A DNA stretch of 62,278 nucleotides from positions 1 to 62,278 of the forward strand of contig NZ_JAIPUS010000018.1 in the NCBI RefSeq assembly GCF_020055675.1, in the 5' to 3' direction. A model generated the notes under the pieces. That model did no database searches. It worked only from the letters and a program-made list of their open reading frames with translations, and had not been told where the DNA came from. Below are positions 43,273 through 51,760 of this stretch, piece by piece. This DNA comes from Marivita sp. Lineage in GTDB: Bacteria; Pseudomonadota; Alphaproteobacteria; Rhodobacterales; Rhodobacteraceae. Made by a program: the position numbers and the translations under genes. The number at the start of each line of letters is the position of its first letter. Within the stretch, counting starts at the first letter, position 1.

Positions 43273-44887
43273 ACGGTTCCGCATCAAGCGCACTGCGACC
43301 CCCGGCGGCGGTGGCCAGATGGCAGCGGCCGGCGCAGGCGCGCCCGGTCGTTCCGAGCTCTCCGCGACACCGGCCGAGCAACCCCGCATCAAACGTCCCG
43401 AGGACGGCGGTGTTGCCAAGGCTCTTGCCGCCATCCGCGAGGAAGGCCTGACAGGTCGCCAGTTGCGCATGGCGCGGCGCATTGCCCAGAAGAACGGTCT
43501 CGAACCGGCGTCCGACATAGAGGCGGTTTACCTGCTGCGGCTCAAGGGGATCGACCCGTTCGAGCGGGAGAACGCGCTCGACCTGATGATGCCTCCCACC
43601 CAACGCAAGCAGGAGTCGGACAAGACAGAGCCGCCCGAAGACGCGCGCAAGGCCCATCCCTTGGCCAAACGGCCGGGACTGCCCCAGACCACGGACGACA
43701 CCAAGAACCTGCCCGCCACCGACAGCCGCAGCCCGGCAGAGCGCCGGTCGCAGGAAATCATGGTGATCCAGAAAGACATGGCACGCCGCCGCAGACGCCG
43801 CTTGCGGATGCTCTTCGCGCGCCTGTTTGCCTTTGTTTTGCTGCCGACGCTGATCGCGGGCTGGTATTTCTTCACCGTGGCGACACCGATGTATGCAACC
43901 AAGTCGGAATTCCTGATCCTCAAGGCGGAATCCGGAGGCGGCGGGATGGGTGGCCTTTTCTCGGGAACCCAGTTCGCCACCAACCAGGATGCGATCGCGG
44001 TGCAAAGTTACCTGACCTCCAAGGATGCGATGCTGCGACTCGACCGGGATGAAAACTTCAAGGAGCATTTCTCCCAGCCCGACCTCGATCCGTTGCGCCG
44101 GCTTGATCCCGACGCCACGTCAGAGGATATGTACAAGCTCTACAAGAAATACGTGCAGATCGGATATGACCCGACCGAAGGCGTGATCCGCATGGAGGTC
44201 GCTGCAGCCAATCCTGATGTGGCCACGAATTTCTCGACCGCGCTTATCGGCTATGCCGAGGAACGCGTGGACAACCTGTCGGCCCGCAAGCGCGAAAATG
44301 CCGTCAAGGATGCCCAGCTTGGCCTGCAAGAGGCCGAAGCGGCCCGCCGCGAGGCGCAGGAACGACTTGTCCGCCTGCAACAGGAAAGTTCGGTTCTCGA
44401 TCCCCGGGCGCGGATCGGGGCGCTGCAAGCGCGGATCGAATCGGTGGAAACGCAGCTTCAGGAAAAGAACCTGCAGCTTCAGGCACTTTTGGACAACGCC
44501 CGTCCGAACCGCAGCCGCGTTGAAGGGGTCGAGGCCGACATCCGTCGGCTTGACGCGCTCAAGGCGGAGATCAACTCTGAAATGACCAAAGAGACCGCAG
44601 GCGCGGGATCGCTGGCCGAAACCGCGGTTCAGATCCAACTTGCCGAGGCGGACCTGGCAACCCGCGACATGATGCTGTCTGCCGCGCTGGAGCGTCTGGA
44701 TCAGGCAAGGCGTGACGCCGATAGCCAGGCGAGGTATCTTACAACATCCGTTTATCCATTGGCGGCACAGGACCCAAGCTACCCGCGCGCCTTCGAGAAC
44801 ACGCTGCTGACCTTGCTGATCTTCTCGGGCATCTATCTCCTGATTTCGCTGACCGCGTCGATCCTGCGCGAACAGGTCGCCAACTAG
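43250..44887 (+). CDS. Capsule export inner-membrane/periplasmic adaptor, KpsE/CtrB/BexC type
   Basis: A 545-residue polysaccharide co-polymerase-like protein. Residues 1-180 are a long, low-complexity, basic and acidic cytoplasmic region ending in RRRRRRLRMLF; a transmembrane helix follows (FAFVLLPTLIAGWYFFTV near 192). The periplasmic part contains a long coiled coil (about 325-470, e.g. LQQESSVLDPRARIGALQAR), and the second helix is at the C-terminus (LLTLLIFSGIYLLISLTAS). KpsE is about 380 residues, so the N-terminal extension is unusual. It overlaps the ATPase gene by 23 bases. Start ATG at 43250. Confidence 0.87.
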   Translation: MTTKPKAKRFRIKRTATPGGGGQMAAAGAGAPGRSELSATPAEQPRIKRPEDGGVAKALAAIREEGLTGRQLRMARRIAQKNGLEPASDIEAVYLLRLKGIDPFERENALDLMMPPTQRKQESDKTEPPEDARKAHPLAKRPGLPQTTDDTKNLPATDSRSPAERRSQEIMVIQKDMARRRRRRLRMLFARLFAFVLLPTLIAGWYFFTVATPMYATKSEFLILKAESGGGGMGGLFSGTQFATNQDAIAVQSYLTSKDAMLRLDRDENFKEHFSQPDLDPLRRLDPDATSEDMYKLYKKYVQIGYDPTEGVIRMEVAAANPDVATNFSTALIGYAEERVDNLSARKRENAVKDAQLGLQEAEAARREAQERLVRLQQESSVLDPRARIGALQARIESVETQLQEKNLQLQALLDNARPNRSRVEGVEADIRRLDALKAEINSEMTKETAGAGSLAETAVQIQLAEADLATRDMMLSAALERLDQARRDADSQARYLTTSVYPLAAQDPSYPRAFENTLLTLLIFSGIYLLISLTASILREQVAN

Positions 44888-44918
44888 ACGCAAATCTGAC
44901 ACAGGTGACAAGCCAAAG

Positions 44919-44940
44919 CGCGCGCCCTATAAGGCGCGCG
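44919..44940 (+). terminator. GC-rich hairpin after the KpsE-like gene
   Basis: CGCGCGCC (44919-44926) pairs perfectly with GGCGCGCG (44933-44940) across a CTATAA loop. No T-run follows, so it is a weak intrinsic terminator or a stability element between the exporter gene and the pyrophosphatase gene. Confidence 0.4.
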
Positions 44941-44970
44941 ACTTCACGTTAGGCAGAGCAGAGGCCCCAC

Positions 44971-45891
44971 ATGACCACCCTTGTTTTCGGACATAAATCC
45001 CCCGACACCGACAGCACCGGCAGCCCGATCATCTGGGCGTGGTACCTCAACCAGATCAAGGGCGAAGACGCCAAGCCGATCCTTCTGGGCGAGCCCAACA
45101 CCGAGGCTGCGTTCATGCTCGATCACTGGAAGCTGGACAAACCCGAGATCATCTCGGACGTGTCGGCAGATCAGCCGGTGGTCGTGGTCGATACCAACAA
45201 CCCCGCCGAACTGCCCTCGCAGATCAACAGCGCCGATATCCGCGCGATCATCGATCACCACAAGCTTGTCGGCGGGCTGGAGACAAAAGGGCCAATCGAC
45301 ATCCGCATCGAACCGGTCGCCTGCACCGCCACGATCATGTGGAAAATGATCGGCAATGATCTGGCCCAGGCTCCGACCGGCATCAAGGGCGCGATGCTGT
45401 CCTGCATCCTCAGTGACACGCTGGAGTTCCGCTCGCCGACGACAACTCAGGAAGACACCGCCATCGCCCATTCGCTCGCAGAGGACCTGGGCGTGTCGAT
45501 CCCCGATTACGCGGCCAGGATGTTCGCCGCGAAATCCGACGTCTCCGCCTTCTCCGACGCCGAATTGCTGCGCATGGACAGCAAGGAATACACCGTCGGG
45601 GACACGAAATTCCGCGTTTCGGTACTCGAGACCACAGCGCCCGCAACCGTCCTCGCCCGCAAAGACAGCCTCATGTCCACCATGCAGGACGTGGCATCCG
45701 AAGATGGCGTCGATCAGGTGCTGCTCTTTGTCGTCGACATCCTGAACGAGGAAGCGACCCTGCTGGTCCCCAACGCCCTTGTGAAAACCACCGCGGAAAA
45801 GAGCTTTGGCGCCACCGTGTCCGACGACACTGTTGTCTTGCCCGGCGTCGTCAGCCGAAAAAAGCAGATCATCCCCAACCTCGCGGTGTGA
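44971..45891 (+). CDS. ppaC: Manganese-dependent inorganic pyrophosphatase (family II)
   Basis: A 306-residue DHH/DHHA2 enzyme that hydrolyses pyrophosphate. TLVFGHKSPDTDSTGSPII at residues 3-21 provides His and Asp ligands, VVVDTNNPAEL near 71 the next Asp, and AIIDHHKLVGG near 92 the DHH motif. The C-terminal SRKKQIIP carries the substrate-binding Arg-Lys pair. Length matches Bacillus PpaC (309). Ribosome-binding site GAGG nine bases before the ATG. Terminated by the hairpin at 45918. Confidence 0.95.
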   Translation: MTTLVFGHKSPDTDSTGSPIIWAWYLNQIKGEDAKPILLGEPNTEAAFMLDHWKLDKPEIISDVSADQPVVVVDTNNPAELPSQINSADIRAIIDHHKLVGGLETKGPIDIRIEPVACTATIMWKMIGNDLAQAPTGIKGAMLSCILSDTLEFRSPTTTQEDTAIAHSLAEDLGVSIPDYAARMFAAKSDVSAFSDAELLRMDSKEYTVGDTKFRVSVLETTAPATVLARKDSLMSTMQDVASEDGVDQVLLFVVDILNEEATLLVPNALVKTTAEKSFGATVSDDTVVLPGVVSRKKQIIPNLAV

Positions 45892-45917
45892 CCCGACCCG
45901 AAGAGTGCGCGTTTTCC

Positions 45918-45947
45918 AAAGGGGGTGCTGGACGGCATCCCCTTTTT
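45918..45947 (+). terminator. Rho-independent terminator of ppaC
   Basis: AAAGGGGGTGC and GCATCCCCTTT form an eleven-pair stem (one G-U) with a short loop, followed by further T residues (CCTTTTTC). It lies 27 bases after the ppaC stop codon and 40 before the next start. Confidence 0.8.
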
Positions 45948-45985
45948 CATGTGACCTGACGATCAAATTTCCGGAAAGACACAAA

Positions 45986-46858
45986 ATGACCCAGATCATC
46001 GATTCGCTCGCCGATATCGCCAACCGCTACGACGTGCTGCTCGTCGATCTTTGGGGCTGCGTGCATGATGGCGTGACCGCCTTTCCCGAAGCGGTGGCTG
46101 CGCTCAAGGGGTTTCGGCAGGGCGGCGGAACCGTGGTGCTGCTCACCAATGCGCCACGCTCGCGCCACGAGGTTGCCAAACAGATCGTCCGCTTCGGCAT
46201 TCCGGAAGACGCATATGACACCATCGCCACCAGCGGCGACAGCGCCCGTGCCGCGATGTTTCGAGGCGCGGTGGGCGAAAAGGTCTGGTTCATGGGCGAG
46301 CCTCACGATGAGTCCTTCTTTGCTCCGTTGGAGTTGGTCGACGAGCCGGTAAACATCCAGCGGGTCGAATTGGACAAGGCCGACGGAATCGTCTGCTGCG
46401 GCCCCTTCGATCCAACTGCAGACCCGGCAGAGAACCGGCCACAGTTTCTTTATGCCAAGCAGATGGGGCTCAAGCTTCTTTGCGCGAACCCGGATATCGT
46501 GGTCGATCGTGGCGACAGCCGCGAATGGTGCGCTGGCGCCTTGGCGGCCCTGTATACCGAGATGGGCGGCGAAAGTCTGTATTTCGGCAAACCGCACCCG
46601 CCGATCTATGACCTCGCGCGCCGTCGTCTTGCGTCGCTTGGCAAAGATGCCGACGCGTCGTGCATGTTGGCAATCGGAGACGGCATACAAACCGACATCA
46701 GCGGTGCAATGGGCGAAGACATCGATTCGCTGTTTATCTCCGGCGGGTTGGCCAAGGCCGAGACCAGAACTTCGCACCAACCCGATCCGGAGGCGTTGGA
46801 AGCCTATCTGTCGACGGAAAGAGCGTCGCCGACATATACCATTGGACAGCTGCGCTAG
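45986..46858 (+). CDS. HAD-superfamily hydrolase, subfamily IIA (TIGR01459-like)
   Basis: A 290-residue haloacid-dehalogenase-type phosphatase. Motif I is altered at the second aspartate: VLLVDLWGCVHDG near residue 18 has DLWG. Motif II is VLLTNAPRSR near 53; motif III/IV lie in YFGKPHPPIYDLA near 200 and AIGDGIQTDISGA near 232. The pattern DLWGxxHDG is usual for this alphaproteobacterial subfamily, related to NagD and phosphoglycolate phosphatases. The start is the ATG at 45986; an open frame upstream covers the end of ppaC and the terminator. Substrate unknown. Confidence 0.87.
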   Translation: MTQIIDSLADIANRYDVLLVDLWGCVHDGVTAFPEAVAALKGFRQGGGTVVLLTNAPRSRHEVAKQIVRFGIPEDAYDTIATSGDSARAAMFRGAVGEKVWFMGEPHDESFFAPLELVDEPVNIQRVELDKADGIVCCGPFDPTADPAENRPQFLYAKQMGLKLLCANPDIVVDRGDSREWCAGALAALYTEMGGESLYFGKPHPPIYDLARRRLASLGKDADASCMLAIGDGIQTDISGAMGEDIDSLFISGGLAKAETRTSHQPDPEALEAYLSTERASPTYTIGQLR

Positions 46859-46961
46859 GGCAGATTTTACTTGCGTTTCTGCGGCCGCGAAGTAAGAAAG
46901 TTTCACCACATAGTGCTGGACTTGTTTTTTATTACCCCGTCGCCGAAGAGCGGAGAGCGAA

Positions 46962-47405
46962 ATGTTGGATAACCTGCCACGCGGAACGATCTGCATTGAA
47001 GATATCGAAATGGGCATGTCCCGCCACCTGCGCAAAGAGGTGACGGATCGGGACATCGAGATGTTCGCGCAAATCTCGACCGACCGGAACCCGGTCCATC
47101 TCGACGAAGACTACGCACAGGATACGATCTTCGAAGGACGTATCGCGCACGGGATGCTGACCGCTGGTCTGATCTCGGCGGTGATCGGGGAACAGCTTCC
47201 CGGTCATGGCACCGTCTATATGGGTCAAACGCTAAAGTTTCTCGCTCCGGTCCGCCCCGGCGACATGGTCTATGCCGAGGTCAGGGTGATCGATATCGAC
47301 ATCGCGAAACGCCGCGTGACGCTGGACTGTCATTGCTCTGTCGATGGCAAGAAAGTCCTCATGGGCGAGGCCAAGGTACTCGCGCCGTCGCGTAAATTCG
47401 ACTGA
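46962..47405 (+). CDS. MaoC-family (R)-specific enoyl-CoA hydratase-like protein
   Basis: A 147-residue single hot-dog domain. DRNPVHLDEDYAQDTIFEGR followed by IAHGMLTAGLIS (residues about 46-76) is the hydratase-2 motif with catalytic Asp and His. GQTLKFLAPVRPGDMVYAEV follows. Such PhaJ-like proteins hydrate enoyl-CoA to (R)-3-hydroxyacyl-CoA. A small imperfect hairpin (about 46868-46897) lies between the HAD gene and this one. No beta-oxidation gene is adjacent; it may be co-transcribed with ribF downstream. Confidence 0.87.
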   Translation: MLDNLPRGTICIEDIEMGMSRHLRKEVTDRDIEMFAQISTDRNPVHLDEDYAQDTIFEGRIAHGMLTAGLISAVIGEQLPGHGTVYMGQTLKFLAPVRPGDMVYAEVRVIDIDIAKRRVTLDCHCSVDGKKVLMGEAKVLAPSRKFD

Positions 47406-47522
47406 TCTCGCCACCGGCGCGGAGGCGTTGACGCATCCGCAGTGGTCCACTCCCGGAAAATCGCCCCGACCGCCACGGTGCGGGGATTGCAACGCCACGA
47501 AGCCCCGGCTAGTGCTCGGACT

Positions 47523-48455
47523 ATGAAAATCGTACGGGATTACCAATTCGTCTCTGACGGGGACAAGGGCGCAACTGTCGCCATTGGCAATTTCGACGGC
47601 GTGCATTCCGGCCATCAGGCGGTGATCCAACAGGCGCGCGACGCAGTGCCGGACGCGCCGCTCGGCATCCTGACATTCGAACCGCATCCGCGCGAATATT
47701 TCAGGCCTGACGCCCCGCCCTTCCGCCTGATGAGCGCCGAGGCCCGCGCAACGCGACTGAACAAGCTCGGGGTCGAAATTCTGTATGAACTCAACTTCAA
47801 CCTGCACTTGGCAGAGCTCAGCCCGGACGCATTCTCCAGGAAGGTCATCGCAGATGGGCTCGGCCTGCGGCATGTCGTGGTCGGCGCAGATTTCTGTTTT
47901 GGAAAGGCGCGGGCCGGGACTGTCGACACCCTCATCGCCTCGGGCAAGAAACTAGGGTTCGGCGTCACCGTGGCCGAGCTTGTGACCGCCTCCTCTGGCG
48001 CCGTGTCCTCGACGGCAATCCGCACCGCGCTGTCCGACGGCAACCCCCGCGTGGCCGCCGAGATGCTGGGCCACTGGCACCGGATCGAGGGTCCCGTGAT
48101 TACCGGCGAACAGCGCGGCCGGGACCTTGGATACCCGACCGCCAACATGTCCATCGACGGATTGCACCCGCCCAAGCTTGGCGTGTACGCGGTGCTGGTC
48201 GATGTTCTGGATGGTCCGCATGCCGGATCCTATCTTGGTGCCGCCTCGATCGGGGTCCGGCCGATGTTCGGGGAAAACCGGGCCAACCTGGAAACCTTCC
48301 TTTTCGATTTCACCGGCGATCTTTACGGCGCGACAGTGTCGGTCGCGCTGGTGGATTTCCTGCGCCCCGAAGAAAAATTCGACAGCATTGACGCCCTTGT
48401 TGTGCAGATGGAGGCCGACTGTGCCAAAGCCCGCACGGTTCTGACCGCGCTATGA
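47523..48455 (+). CDS. ribF: Bifunctional riboflavin kinase / FAD synthetase
   Basis: A 310-residue enzyme that makes FMN and then FAD. The N-terminal nucleotidyltransferase has VAIGNFDGVHSGHQAVI near residue 19 and the ISSTAIR-like VSSTAIRTAL near 159; the C-terminal kinase has GRDLGYPTANMSI near 199. The chosen ATG at 47523 gives the family N-terminus; an in-frame start at 47442 is upstream. It overlaps ycgN by ATGA. Confidence 0.95.
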   Translation: MKIVRDYQFVSDGDKGATVAIGNFDGVHSGHQAVIQQARDAVPDAPLGILTFEPHPREYFRPDAPPFRLMSAEARATRLNKLGVEILYELNFNLHLAELSPDAFSRKVIADGLGLRHVVVGADFCFGKARAGTVDTLIASGKKLGFGVTVAELVTASSGAVSSTAIRTALSDGNPRVAAEMLGHWHRIEGPVITGEQRGRDLGYPTANMSIDGLHPPKLGVYAVLVDVLDGPHAGSYLGAASIGVRPMFGENRANLETFLFDFTGDLYGATVSVALVDFLRPEEKFDSIDALVVQMEADCAKARTVLTAL

Positions 48456-48925
48456 GCGATGATCCGATCGACCGCAGCGAACTTGCGCCCAGGTTCTGGG
48501 AGCACAAGGCGCTCACCGACCTTGGCCCGAAGGAATGGGAGGCGCTGTGTGATGGCTGCGGCAAATGCTGTCTCAACAAACTGGAGGACGAAGAGACGGG
48601 CCATGTGGAGTTGACCTGCGTCGCCTGCCGCCTGTTCGACGACAGCACCTGCCGCTGCGCGCAATATGACATCCGGCACCAGTTCGTGCCGGAATGCATC
48701 GTGCTCAAGCCGTCGAATATCGACAGTCACGCATATTGGATGCCGCAGACCTGCGCCTATCGCCTGTTGTGGGAGGGCAAGCCGCTTTACGACTGGCACC
48801 CGCTGATTTCGGGCACCCCCGACACCGTTCACAGCGCGGGCGTTTCGATGCGGAACGCAACCGTGCCGGAATTCGAGGTGCACGAGGACGACTGGGAAGA
48901 TCACATCATCGAGGAGCCAACCTGA
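48452..48925 (+). CDS. YcgN/YkgJ-family cysteine-cluster protein (UPF0260)
   Basis: A 157-residue protein with CDGCGKCC near residue 33 (CxxCxxCC), CVACRLFDDSTCRCAQY near 58 and further C in TCAYRLLW near 106, which suggests a zinc or Fe-S binding fold. The family has no proven reaction. It is translationally linked by ATGA to ribF upstream and by TGATG to the threonine aldolase gene downstream. Confidence 0.9.
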   Translation: MSDDPIDRSELAPRFWEHKALTDLGPKEWEALCDGCGKCCLNKLEDEETGHVELTCVACRLFDDSTCRCAQYDIRHQFVPECIVLKPSNIDSHAYWMPQTCAYRLLWEGKPLYDWHPLISGTPDTVHSAGVSMRNATVPEFEVHEDDWEDHIIEEPT

Positions 48926-49974
48926 TGTTTTTCGCCTCCGACAACAGCGGTCCAGTGCCGCAAGCCGTCTTGGACACGCTGGCCGAGGCCAACGCAGGCC
49001 ATGTCATGGGCTATGGGGCGGACCCGATGATGGACGAGGTGCGCCAACGCCTCCGCGACCTGTTCGAAGCGCCGGAGGCTGCCGTCTACCTTGTCTCGAC
49101 CGGCACCGCCGCGAACGCGTTGGCGCTGGCCACCTTGACCGAGCCCTTCGACACGATCTTCTGCACCCCGGTGGCGCATATCGAAGAAGACGAGTGCAAC
49201 GCACCGGAATTCTACACTGGCGGCGCCAAGCTGACACTTGTGGACGGCCCGGACCGGATGACACCCGACACGCTGGCCCGTGCCATCGAAAGCCAGGGCA
49301 ATCGCGGCGTGCATGGCCCCCGCCGCGGCGCGGTATCGATCACGCAAGTGACGGAAATGGGGAATGTCTATACGCTGGACGCGCTGAAAGCGCTCTGCAA
49401 AGTGGCCGCCTCGTATGATCTGCCGATCCATCTGGACGGCGCGCGCTTTGCCAACGCGATTGTCGCGCTTGAGTGTACGCCCGCCGAGATGACATGGAAA
49501 CTGGGCGTCGACGTGGCAGTGTTCGGCGGGACCAAGAACGGGCTCATGGGGGTCGAAGCCGTGATCTTTTTCGATCCGGCCAAAGCGTGGGAATTCGAAC
49601 TGCGGCGCAAGCGCGGCGGGCATCTGTTCTCCAAGCATCGCTACCTTTCGGCGCAAATGGCGGGCTATTTGCGCAACGATCTCTGGCTGGATATGGCACG
49701 CCGCGCCAATGCCAAGGCAGCGCATCTTCTGGCCGGTATGGACGGCTGCCCGCAGGTGCAGATCGTCAATGACGTGACCGCCAACATGATCTTCTTCGAA
49801 GCCCCCCGCGCGCTGCACCAGACTCTGAAGGCGGCCGGGGCCACATATGCCCTGTCCGGCGGATCGCTGGAGACAGGCGACGCCGAAGCCATGCTGCGCG
49901 GGCGGCTGGTCTGTGACTGGTCGATCGCCGACTCGCAATTAGACCGCTTCGTTTCCCTGTTGCCCAAAAAGTAA
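48925..49974 (+). CDS. ltaE: Low-specificity L-threonine aldolase
   Basis: A 349-residue fold-type I PLP enzyme that splits threonine to glycine and acetaldehyde. YLVSTGTAANALALATLTEP near residue 53 binds the cofactor phosphate, HLDGARFANAIVAL near 171 carries the Asp, and the PLP lysine is in VAVFGGTKNGLMG near 200. The start overlaps the ycgN stop as TGATG, so the longer open frame from 48694 is rejected. Followed by a terminator shared with hspQ. Confidence 0.92.
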   Translation: MFFASDNSGPVPQAVLDTLAEANAGHVMGYGADPMMDEVRQRLRDLFEAPEAAVYLVSTGTAANALALATLTEPFDTIFCTPVAHIEEDECNAPEFYTGGAKLTLVDGPDRMTPDTLARAIESQGNRGVHGPRRGAVSITQVTEMGNVYTLDALKALCKVAASYDLPIHLDGARFANAIVALECTPAEMTWKLGVDVAVFGGTKNGLMGVEAVIFFDPAKAWEFELRRKRGGHLFSKHRYLSAQMAGYLRNDLWLDMARRANAKAAHLLAGMDGCPQVQIVNDVTANMIFFEAPRALHQTLKAAGATYALSGGSLETGDAEAMLRGRLVCDWSIADSQLDRFVSLLPKK

Positions 49975-49997
49975 AAGGGCCCCCTTTCGGGAGCCCG
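49970..49997 (-). terminator. Terminator between convergent ltaE and hspQ
   Basis: GGGCCCCC (49977-49984) pairs with GGGAGCCC (49989-49996) with one mismatch. On the minus strand the stem is followed by TTTTACTTTTT, so it terminates hspQ; on the plus strand it lies three bases after the ltaE stop. Confidence 0.7.
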
Positions 49998-50036
49998 GCA
50001 CTCATTAGGTTCGTGGCAAACTAGGAGAGAAGAGAG

Positions 50037-50372
50037 TCAGTTGTACTGGAAATGCAGCTCGTAGCTGCCATCCTCGAAGGTGCCGAACAGGTCCGGCACA
50101 TCGGGGTGTTCAACGGGTTCGCCTGAGTAATCGGCGATGAGGTTCTGTTCCGAAACGTAGGCCACGTAAAAGCTTTGATCGTTCTCGGCCAGCAGATGAT
50201 AGAACGGCTGTTTCTTGGCCGGTCGGCTGTCCTCGGGGATCGCTTCGTACCACTCTTCGGTATTGTTGAATTCCGGATCGACGTCAAAAACCACGCCCCG
50301 GAAGGGGTGGCGGCGATGACGAACGACCTGGCCGATGTTGTATTTTGCGCGTTGTCTGATCATGTGTCCCAT
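50037..50372 (-). CDS. hspQ: Heat shock protein HspQ (YccV-like)
   Basis: A 111-residue hemimethylated-DNA-binding/YccV-domain protein, in enterobacteria an adaptor that modulates Lon protease. MIRQRAKYNIGQVVRHRRHP at residues 4-23, GVVFDVDPEFNNTEEWY, KKQPFYHLLAENDQSFYVAY and VPDLFGTFEDGSYELHFQYN (the C-terminus) are diagnostic. The start is the ATG at 50372 (GGGGG seven bases before) or 50363 three codons later. The much longer open frame upstream is shadow. I could not make out a clear sigma-32 promoter. Confidence 0.93.
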   Translation of the reverse strand: MGHMIRQRAKYNIGQVVRHRRHPFRGVVFDVDPEFNNTEEWYEAIPEDSRPAKKQPFYHLLAENDQSFYVAYVSEQNLIADYSGEPVEHPDVPDLFGTFEDGSYELHFQYN

Positions 50373-50591
50373 CCGTTGCCCCCTACTTGCCCGATTTTCG
50401 ACAAATTGTCCAATTGGTGAGGCAATTTTCAGAGAAACAGTCTGTGCAACATGGGGACACATCGGTTTTTCATGGAAAAACAGGAACTTGCCGGCCCGAG
50501 GAAATGTGATTTCCTCGATCCTCGGAATGCGGTATAGATTGCTCAATCCGAAAGACGGAGCAACCGTCTTCGATAAATATGCGAGAGGCCC

Positions 50592-51182
50592 ATGAGCAGA
50601 TTCTTTCGCGCCTTGGTGATTGTCTTGCTTGCGGCCTCCTGTGGTGGCGGCGGCGGCACATCGGCGCCGCGTGACCTGGACAATGCCTGTTCGATCCTGA
50701 AGCAGCGCCCCGGCTACTTGAGGGCGTTTCGCGCCGCGGAGCGCAAATGGGGCGTGCCGGTGCATGTTCAGATGGCGGCAATGTACCAGGAAAGCAAGTT
50801 CAAGTCGGACGCGCGGACGCCGTTCCAGTACAAGCTCGGAGTCATCCCGGTCGGGCGGCAAAGCTCGGCCTTCGGCTATAGCCAGGCGCTGAACGGGACG
50901 TGGGAAGAGTACCAAGAAGATCAACGCGCCTTCCGCGCACGGCGCAACAATATTCGCGATGCTGCGGATTTCATGGGCTGGTACATGGCCGGATCGAACC
51001 GCAGCCTTGGCATTTCACTCTACGATGCGCGCAGTCAGTACCTCGCCTATCACGAAGGCCGCACCGGATTTTCCCGTGGAACATACAACGGCAAATCATG
51101 GCTCCTGCGTGTCTCTGACGAGATCGCATCACGCGCCCGGAGATACCAAGGCCAACTCGCCACCTGCAACGTGCGCAGGTAA
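50592..51182 (+). CDS. Lysozyme-like (SLT-fold) lipoprotein
   Basis: A 196-residue secreted lipoprotein: signal peptide with lipobox LLAASC (Cys17), a glycine-rich spacer (GGGGG), then a transglycosylase-like domain. WGVPVHVQMAAMYQESKFKS near residue 54 holds the probable catalytic Glu, AFGYSQALNGTWEEYQ near 97 and AADFMGWYMAGS near 124 complete the fold. Acts on peptidoglycan at the outer or inner membrane. Ribosome-binding site GAGAGG. Monocistronic; a 30-bp palindrome follows. Confidence 0.85.
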   Translation: MSRFFRALVIVLLAASCGGGGGTSAPRDLDNACSILKQRPGYLRAFRAAERKWGVPVHVQMAAMYQESKFKSDARTPFQYKLGVIPVGRQSSAFGYSQALNGTWEEYQEDQRAFRARRNNIRDAADFMGWYMAGSNRSLGISLYDARSQYLAYHEGRTGFSRGTYNGKSWLLRVSDEIASRARRYQGQLATCNVRR

Positions 51183-51193
51183 GTCCGTTGCGG

Positions 51194-51223
51194 ACCCATT
51201 GTTTCGCGCGCGAAACAATGGGT
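51194..51223. repeat. Perfect 30-bp palindrome
   Basis: ACCCATTGTTTCGCG (51194-51208) is followed directly by its reverse complement (51209-51223). It lies 12 bases after the lipoprotein gene stop and 88 bases before the convergent hpf stop. No T-run on the plus strand. It could be a terminator stem, or a binding site given its exact symmetry. Confidence 0.7.
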
Positions 51224-51311
51224 GAGCGCTTCTGACCCTTTAAGCTTTCGTTAACCTGTCATGGCCTCGGGGCAAGCCCTGCCTGACAGACAGGGGCAGC
51301 CTCCGTTCCGC

Positions 51312-51629
51312 CTAGCGGCGTTTGTCGAGCTTGCCGAACTCGCTTTCCAGCAGCGCCCGCATCTTTTTGCCGGCCCCCCGCAGCGACGCGTCGACATCGG
51401 CATCGGCATGCGTGACAGTCTGCGGCTGCATCCCCTCGGGACGTGCTTCGACCGTGCATTGGATATCATCCGCACCGCCCTTTGCCCCGTTGACATCAAC
51501 GAGGTGCACCTCCACCCGCGAGAGCCGGTCGGTCAGATGCCCCAAGGCGCCGCTCACGGTGGTCTCGGCAATCTCGGCCAGGCGCTCATCGCCCTGAATG
51601 TGGCTGTCGGTGTTCAGCTGGAACTGCAT
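51312..51629 (-). CDS. Short HPF/RaiA-like ribosome-associated protein
   Basis: A 105-residue beta-alpha fold resembling the N-terminal domain of ribosome hibernation factors: MQFQLNTDSHIQGDERLAEI starts it, ALGHLTDRLSRVEVHLVDVN near 28 and DIQCTVEARPEGMQPQTVTH near 54 follow, ending in a basic tail DKRR. It lacks the long C-terminal dimerisation domain. The typical HPF start matches the ATG at 51629; 40 upstream codons are rejected. It probably binds the 30S decoding region, or a variant role. Confidence 0.8.
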   Translation of the reverse strand: MQFQLNTDSHIQGDERLAEIAETTVSGALGHLTDRLSRVEVHLVDVNGAKGGADDIQCTVEARPEGMQPQTVTHADADVDASLRGAGKKMRALLESEFGKLDKRR

Positions 51630-51760
51630 GATGGGTCTCCTGTAAGTGTCCCATTGAGATATGCAGTCGCACCAATGGCAACAAGGGGCGGACGGTCTGC
51701 GCAACACCGGCGCCGGACCGTGCCCATCGCCGCGTGAGACAGGCCGCAAGCGACGCCGGA

